A stretch of 11,070 nt of DNA from Lysobacterales bacterium UBA5700 (GTDB lineage: Bacteria; Pseudomonadota; Gammaproteobacteria; Xanthomonadales; Xanthomonadaceae). The first letter of the stretch is position 1. Each line of letters starts with the position of its first letter. Both the position numbers and the translations under genes were made by a program. The notes below the pieces were generated by a model. It did no database searches, was not told where the DNA came from, and worked only from the letters and a program-made list of their open reading frames with translations. Of this stretch, positions 6,977 to 11,070 are shown piece after piece. The stretch is taken from positions 54,845 through 65,914 of the forward strand of contig DIHI01000135.1 of the NCBI GenBank assembly GCA_002420085.1, given 5' to 3'.

Positions 6977-8782
6977 TCACGGTCGGGGTCGTCGCCAGCG
7001 TGCCGCCAGGCGTTGCAGGGGGCTGGGGTCGGGCCGGCTGCCGGCGCTGGCGCCGAACAGGTGCAGGCCGATGCCGCCGAACTTGAGGCCGACCCGGCTG
7101 ACCCGTTCTTCGTGCAGTTCGCGGGCGATCAGCACGGCATCACCGAGCACGAGTCGATCGCCGATCCGGGGCTGTTGATCGAAGCGGGTGGCGAACAGTT
7201 CGGCGGCGTTGTGTTGACGGTAGCGAGCCGGGATCGGCAGGGAGTAGAAGTCGGCCAGTTCCCCCAGCGGGACATCGCCAGGCAGAGCGAAGGCGCCGAA
7301 GACTTCGCGTTCGGCCTTGCGGGCTTCGGCCGGTTCGGCGAACAGCCAGTCGAGCCGGACGACATTGCCCGGCGGGGCCAGGAAATAGGCGTAGTCGCCG
7401 GCTTGCAGGGGGCCACCCTCGGGCGGCAGCAGGATGTGGCCATCGCGTACCCGCAGGGCGCTTCTGGCCCAACTCGGGAGCGTTGCGCCGGCGAGCACGG
7501 CACTGCCGGGCTCGACGCGATAGCCGACCAGTTCCGACTGCAACTGTCCGGGCAGGTCGAGTTCGACCCGGCGGATCGGTGGATCGCTGCGCGGCAGGGC
7601 TACGCGCAATCCGTAGGCGGCCGCGCGCAGGGTCCAGCCCTGCACCACCAGGGAGGCCATGACCACGACGAAGGCGACATTGAACAGTGTTTCGGCACCG
7701 GGCAGGCCGACCAGCAGTGGAATCGAGGCCAGGAAGATGCCAACCGCGCCACGCAGGCCGACCCAGCCGATGAAGGCGATCTCGCGCTGCTTGAAGCCGA
7801 ACGGTATCAGGCACAGGGCGACCACGGCGGGTCGGATCACCAGCATGAGCGCTGCCGCCAGGGCCAGGGCCGGCCAGAGGGTGGCGAGCAGGGCGCTGGG
7901 AACCACCAGCAGGCCGAGCACCAGAAACATCACCATCTGGGCAAGCCAGGTGCCGGCGTCCTGGACTGCGACCAGGTTGGCGTAGGCGCGCACGGGACGA
8001 TTGCCCAGTACCAGTCCGGCCAGATAGACGCTCAGGAAGCCGCTGCCGCCAGCCAGATTGGACAGGGCGAACACCGCGATCGCGCCGGCCAGGGCCAGCA
8101 GGGGGTGCAGGCCGGACGGCAACGCCCAACGATTGAGCGCCCAGGCCAGGGTCAGGCCGCCGAGTGCGCCGAATGCCAGGCCGAAGCCGGCCTGGGCCAG
8201 CACCATCCAGGCCAGCGAGGCGGGATCGGGCAGGTCGGTGGCGGCGATCCAGCCGACCAGCAGCAGGGTCAACAGGACGGCGACCGGGTCGTTGCTGCCG
8301 GATTCCACTTCGAGGGTGGCGGCGACCCGGCGCCGCAGGTGCAGGCCGCCGGCATGCAGCAGGAAGAACACCGCTGCCGCGTCGGTCGAGGCGATGATCG
8401 CGCCGAGCAGCAGGGCGTGGACGGTATCGAGGTCGAGCAGCCAGTACCCGGCCAGGGCGGTCAATGCGGCGGTCAGCACGACGCCGAGCGTGGCCAGCAC
8501 GGCGGCCGGGGCGACGGCCGTGCGGACATCCTGGATGCGGGTCCGCAGTCCGCCATCGAACAGGATGACCGCCAGTGCCAGCGATCCGAGCAGGTAGGCG
8601 AGGCGATAGTCATCGACCACCAGACCGACCGGGCCTTCGCGCCCGAACAGCATGCCGAGCACCAGGAACACCAGCAGCAGGGGCGCGCCGAACCGGCGTG
8701 CGACCAGGCTGGAGGCGATGCCGGCCAGCACCAGGATGGCGGCGGTGAGCAGATGGATATTGCTCAGTTGCAGGAGTTCCAC
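6977..8782 (-). CDS. nhaP2: Potassium/proton antiporter, CPA1 family
   Basis: This 601-residue inner-membrane antiporter exchanges K+ (or another monovalent cation) for H+ to control cytoplasmic ion content and pH. The start is GTG at 8782, preceded by GGAAGA about 5 nt upstream; the protein then reads MELLQLSNIH into the first helix. About 12 hydrophobic helices fill residues 8-390. CPA1 signatures seen are ILFDGGL (73-79), ASTDAAAV (131-138), the ion-site pair Asn164-Asp165 in ESGSNDPVAV, and GLRGAVG (342-348). The cytoplasmic tail (about 400-575) looks like a TrkA-C/RCK_C module (VGYRVEPGSAVLAGATLP, AGDYAYFLAPP) followed by a CorC/HlyC-type transporter-associated module (FGAFALPGDVPLGELADFY), the layout of NhaP2/CvrA. 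E. coli NhaP2 is 578 residues, so the length fits. It lies 165 bp downstream of comM on the same strand and may have its own promoter. Ion preference cannot be read from sequence. Confidence 0.93.
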   Translation of the reverse strand: MELLQLSNIHLLTAAILVLAGIASSLVARRFGAPLLLVFLVLGMLFGREGPVGLVVDDYRLAYLLGSLALAVILFDGGLRTRIQDVRTAVAPAAVLATLGVVLTAALTALAGYWLLDLDTVHALLLGAIIASTDAAAVFFLLHAGGLHLRRRVAATLEVESGSNDPVAVLLTLLLVGWIAATDLPDPASLAWMVLAQAGFGLAFGALGGLTLAWALNRWALPSGLHPLLALAGAIAVFALSNLAGGSGFLSVYLAGLVLGNRPVRAYANLVAVQDAGTWLAQMVMFLVLGLLVVPSALLATLWPALALAAALMLVIRPAVVALCLIPFGFKQREIAFIGWVGLRGAVGIFLASIPLLVGLPGAETLFNVAFVVVMASLVVQGWTLRAAAYGLRVALPRSDPPIRRVELDLPGQLQSELVGYRVEPGSAVLAGATLPSWARSALRVRDGHILLPPEGGPLQAGDYAYFLAPPGNVVRLDWLFAEPAEARKAEREVFGAFALPGDVPLGELADFYSLPIPARYRQHNAAELFATRFDQQPRIGDRLVLGDAVLIARELHEERVSRVGLKFGGIGLHLFGASAGSRPDPSPLQRLAARWRRPRP

Positions 8783-8947
8783 GGCGTCTTCCGTGCCCGA
8801 GCGATGCGATCATCTTAGCCGGCCTGAATCCGGGTCGGGCTGGGCGTTTCGGATCGACGAACTGGTCCGGATCGGCGGTCGGTGCTGTTCGGCGCGGGCC
8901 GGCAGGCGTGCAGGTGCCGGGGCGTGCCGCGCGTGTGGCGGAACGCT

Positions 8948-10483
8948 TCAGCCGGTTGCGCGCGCGGCAATGCCGGTTTGCAGGCGATCGAGGCTTCGGT
9001 AGCCGATGGCTTCGGCGAGGTGTGGGGTGGTGATCGAGGTGCTGCCGGCGAGATCGGCGATGGTCCGAGCGACCCGCAGGATGCGCGAGCGGGCACGCGC
9101 CGAGAAGTGCAATCGATCCATGGCGCGGTCGAGCAGGGTTTCGGCATCGGGACTGAGCGGGCAGTCGCGTTCGAGCGTGTGCTCGTCGAGTCGGGCGTTG
9201 CAGACCTCGGCACGGGCGAGTTGCCGATTGCGGGCGGCTTCGACGCGGGCGCGGACCTGGGCGGACGACTCGCTGCACGCGCCGTTCTGACGCAGGTCGC
9301 GCGGACTCAGGCGCGGCACACTCAGGTGCAGGTCGATCCGGTCGAGCAGCGGGCCGGAAATCCGACCGAGGTAGCGGGCGATCTGGTCGGCGGTACAGCG
9401 GCACCGGCCGGACGGGTCGCCGGCCCAGCCGCACGGGCATGGGTTCATGGCGGCGACCAGTTGGAAGCGGGCCGGAAAGTCGGCCTGGCGGGCGGCGCGC
9501 GAAATGGTCACCCGGCCCGATTCCAGGGGCTGGCGCAGCACTTCCAGCGAGGGCCGTGACCACTCCGCCAACTCGTCGAGGAACAGCACGCCGGTGTGCG
9601 CCAGGGAGATTTCACCGGGTCGCGGTTCGCCGCCGCCGCCGGCCAGGGCGACTGGGCTGGCGCTGTGGTGCGGCGCCCGGAACGGTCGTTGTCGCCAGCG
9701 GCCAGGCAGGATCGGGTGGCCGGCGATGCTGGCGATGGCGGCTGATTCCAGGGCTTCGGCTTCACTGGCAGGCGGCAGGATTCCCGGCAGGCGCGAGGCG
9801 AGCATGGTCTTGCCGCAACCGGGTGAGCCGATCAGCAGCAGGTGATGACCACCGGCTGCGGCGATCTCCAGCACACGCCGGGCCTGCGGTTGGCCGCGCA
9901 CGTCGGCCATGTCCGGACCTTCCGCCACGGTGTGGTCGATCGGTGCCGCGACCGCCCTCGGCAGTGGCCGCACGCCTTGCAGGTGTGCGCAGACATCCAG
10001 CAGGGTTCGCGCCGAGTACACATCGGCCGCCTCGGCCAATGCGGCTTCCGCAGCGCTGGCGATCGGCAGCAGCAGGCTGCGCCCGGCATCGGTGGCGGCG
10101 AGCGCGGCCGGCAATGCCCCTTCGATGCCGCGCAACTCCCCGGTCAGGGCCAACTCGCCCAGGCATTCGACCTCGGCGAGCGCGTCGACCGGCACCTGGC
10201 CACTGGCCGCCAGGATGCCGAGCGCGATCGGCAGATCGAAGCGGCCGCCGTCCTTGGGCAGGTCGGCCGGGGCCAGATTGACGGTGATCCGTCGGGCCGG
10301 AAACTCGAATTGCGAGCATTGGATCGCGGCACGGACTCGATCCTTGCTCTCACGCACGGCTGCTTCCGGCAGCCCGACGATCGACAGCGACGGCAGGCCG
10401 CCGCCGAGATGCACCTCGACCCGCACGGCCGGTGCATGGATGCCGGCCCGGGCGCGGCTGTGGACCAGGGCGAGCCCGGACAT
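8948..10483 (-). CDS. comM: ComM/YifB-family AAA+ ATPase (Mg-chelatase-like)
   Basis: This 511-residue protein belongs to the YifB family. ComM is known as a hexameric helicase that promotes branch migration of incoming single-stranded DNA during natural transformation. The start is ATG at 10483, 6 nt after the ubiK stop. The N-terminal Lon-protease-like/ChlI domain begins MSGLALVHSRARAGI and contains PSLSIVGLPEAAVRESKDRV (31-50) and LAPADLPKDGGRFDLPIALG (70-89). The AAA+ core has Walker A GSPGCGKT (219-226), HHSAS (272-276), Walker B VLFLDE (299-304), and the family-typical MNPCPCGW (346-353) with GRCRC (359-363), a cysteine cluster likely binding zinc, then the GPLLDRIDLH box (377-386) with the arginine finger. 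The C-terminal helical domain ends near LAEAIGYRSLDR (489-500). All motifs are intact and the length is normal. It probably forms an operon with ubiK. Confidence 0.96.
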   Translation of the reverse strand: MSGLALVHSRARAGIHAPAVRVEVHLGGGLPSLSIVGLPEAAVRESKDRVRAAIQCSQFEFPARRITVNLAPADLPKDGGRFDLPIALGILAASGQVPVDALAEVECLGELALTGELRGIEGALPAALAATDAGRSLLLPIASAAEAALAEAADVYSARTLLDVCAHLQGVRPLPRAVAAPIDHTVAEGPDMADVRGQPQARRVLEIAAAGGHHLLLIGSPGCGKTMLASRLPGILPPASEAEALESAAIASIAGHPILPGRWRQRPFRAPHHSASPVALAGGGGEPRPGEISLAHTGVLFLDELAEWSRPSLEVLRQPLESGRVTISRAARQADFPARFQLVAAMNPCPCGWAGDPSGRCRCTADQIARYLGRISGPLLDRIDLHLSVPRLSPRDLRQNGACSESSAQVRARVEAARNRQLARAEVCNARLDEHTLERDCPLSPDAETLLDRAMDRLHFSARARSRILRVARTIADLAGSTSITTPHLAEAIGYRSLDRLQTGIAARATG

Positions 10484-10489
10484 CGGCGG

Positions 10490-10753
10490 TCACGTCCGAG
10501 GCGTCTCGGTGCCGGCGCTGGCCTCGAATGCGGCCAGTCGGCGTTCCAGGGCTTCGAGCTTCTCGCGGGTGCGCAGCAGCACCGCACGTTGCACGTCGAA
10601 CTCCTCACGGGTGACCAGGTCGAGCTTGGCCAAGCCGCCGCGCAGGGCCGCCCGGAAGTTGCCTTCCAGATCGTCGCGGGCCTGGCTCAGCCCGTCCGGC
10701 ACCATGGCACTGAGCTTGCGGGCGAGGTCGTCGATGGCTTTCAGGTCGATCAT
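10490..10753 (-). CDS. ubiK: UbiK, accessory factor of ubiquinone biosynthesis
   Basis: This 87-residue protein belongs to the BMFP family (YqiC/UbiK). In E. coli, UbiK binds UbiJ and supports the ubiquinone biosynthetic enzymes under aerobic conditions. The start is ATG at 10753, giving MIDLKAIDDLARKLSAMVP, which matches the usual family N-terminus; the longer open frame to 10813 adds a Pro/Trp-rich stretch that does not look like the family. A Leu/Arg/Glu heptad pattern in the second half (EEFDVQRAVLLRTREKLEALE, about 50-70) predicts the expected coiled coil. E. coli UbiK is 96 residues, so the length fits. The stop lies 6 nt before comM, which implies one transcript for both genes. Confidence 0.92.
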   Translation of the reverse strand: MIDLKAIDDLARKLSAMVPDGLSQARDDLEGNFRAALRGGLAKLDLVTREEFDVQRAVLLRTREKLEALERRLAAFEASAGTETPRT

Positions 10754-10832
10754 GGGTCGCGTCCAGGGGAGAGGGCAGTGCCACAGTGTCGCCGTTCCCG
10801 GCCCGGCCGTCATCGGCGATCGTCCTGCCTGG

Positions 10833-10852
10833 GGGTAGGAAAATTCCTACCC
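10833..10852. promoter_or_regulatory. Near-perfect 20-bp palindrome, candidate operator
   Basis: GGGTAGGAAAATTCCTACCC has 9-bp arms (GGGTAGGAA and TTCCTACCC) around a central AA. It lies in the divergent ubiK/P-II gap, 79 bp upstream of the ubiK start and 174 bp upstream of the P-II start. It is AT-richer than its surroundings and has the shape of a dimeric regulator site. It is not a terminator because no T-run follows. I cannot name a regulator. Confidence 0.55.
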
Positions 10853-10900
10853 GCTCGGCGACGGGCCGGCGCCGTCGGCCGAACCATCCGGCCGATCGGG

Positions 10901-10926
10901 CTGGCCAGTCGGGCTGGCCAATCGGG
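10901..10926 (+). repeat. 13-bp tandem repeat in the ubiK/P-II gap
   Basis: CTGGCCAGTCGGG (10901-10913) is followed directly by CTGGCCAATCGGG (10914-10926), differing at one base. A related CCGATCGGG lies just before. The second copy runs into GTGCG and forms a poor GG-N10-GC sigma-54-like match at 10915-10930. It could be a pair of regulator half-sites or local slippage. Confidence 0.5.
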
Positions 10927-10965
10927 TGCGATCACCATGCCGGGATGCGCCGAGGGCGCGCCGGC

Positions 10966-10981
10966 TGGTGCAGGGATGGCT
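10966..10981 (+). promoter_or_regulatory. Candidate sigma-54 promoter for the P-II gene
   Basis: TGGTGCAGGGATGGCT has the GG and GC dinucleotides at the required 12-bp offset and fits the relaxed TGGYRYR-N4-TNGCW form of the sigma-54 site. Transcription would begin near 10991, giving a leader of about 35 nt before the ATG at 11027. Genes for P-II proteins of the glnK type are often sigma-54/NtrC controlled, which makes the match relevant, but in high-GC sequence such matches are common. No clear NtrC dyad (GCAC-N5-GTGC type) was seen. Confidence 0.3.
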
Positions 10982-11026
10982 TATCCTGAGCCATTCAAGC
11001 GCATGCTCCCGTCAGCGGAACCGACC

Positions 11027-11070
11027 ATGAAAATGATTATGGCGATCATCAAGCCGTTCAAACTCGACGA
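11027..11070 (+). CDS. glnK: P-II nitrogen regulatory protein, first 14 residues only
   Basis: The frame from ATG 11027 reads MKMIMAIIKPFKLD up to the window edge. This is the standard N-terminus of P-II signal proteins (first beta strand and the IIKPFKLD segment). P-II trimers sense ATP/ADP and 2-oxoglutarate and control nitrogen assimilation partners such as AmtB, NtrB and glutamine synthetase adenylyltransferase. Whether it is GlnK or GlnB cannot be decided, since the T-loop and the downstream gene (amtB would favour GlnK) lie outside the window. An AGCGGA about 7 nt upstream could serve as ribosome binding site. It is divergent from ubiK. Confidence 0.85.
   Translation, partial: MKMIMAIIKPFKLD

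Noticed and set aside
6878..8818. A 646-codon open frame on the plus strand, antisense to the antiporter gene
   Set aside because: Its translation is low-complexity Gln/Gly/His-rich sequence. It lies opposite a gene with clear family motifs; long antisense frames are common in high-GC genes with strong third-position bias.
10490..10813. Longer 107-codon version of UbiK
   Set aside because: The extra N-terminal residues do not resemble the family, while MIDLKAIDDLARKL at 10753 matches the normal start.

Overview
The window looks like a piece of a high-GC gammaproteobacterial chromosome, most likely Lysobacterales/Xanthomonadales or a close relative. The best evidence is the right-hand block: comM (YifB-type AAA+ protein), ubiK, and a divergent P-II gene (glnK/glnB). 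The comM-ubiK-P-II neighbourhood is, to my knowledge, typical of that group. No rRNA, tRNA, CRISPR array, insertion sequence or recombinase gene was seen.

The left half (about 1-5180) reads as accessory DNA, somewhat lower in GC. It opens with the 3' part of a large protein whose reading frame runs off the left edge: an Arg-rich stretch, one membrane segment, a coiled coil, then seven to eight 48-residue TPR-like repeats encoded by a regular 144-bp DNA repeat. Converging on it from the other strand is a two-gene operon. A 759-residue DNA methyltransferase with a Zn-ribbon insert comes first, followed after a 2-nt gap by a 263-residue PD-(D/E)XK nuclease. This is best read as a restriction-modification system of a type I cannot assign to a named enzyme. 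A TM-TPR protein of this kind, often the tail of a TIR, caspase-like or STAND effector, beside an R-M pair suggests the edge of a defence island.

The right half (about 5381-11070) reads as backbone. It holds a membrane protein with a His-rich N-terminal domain and a Gly/Ser/Cys tail (TIGR04222-like), a CPA1-type K+/H+ antiporter (NhaP2/CvrA-like), comM, ubiK and the first 44 bases of a P-II regulator. All genes from 2018 to 10753 lie on the minus strand; the TPR gene and the P-II gene lie on the plus strand.

Non-coding points of note are a near-perfect 20-bp palindrome and possible sigma-54 elements between ubiK and the P-II gene, a four-tract G-quadruplex motif downstream of the antiporter gene, and a short direct repeat upstream of the methyltransferase.
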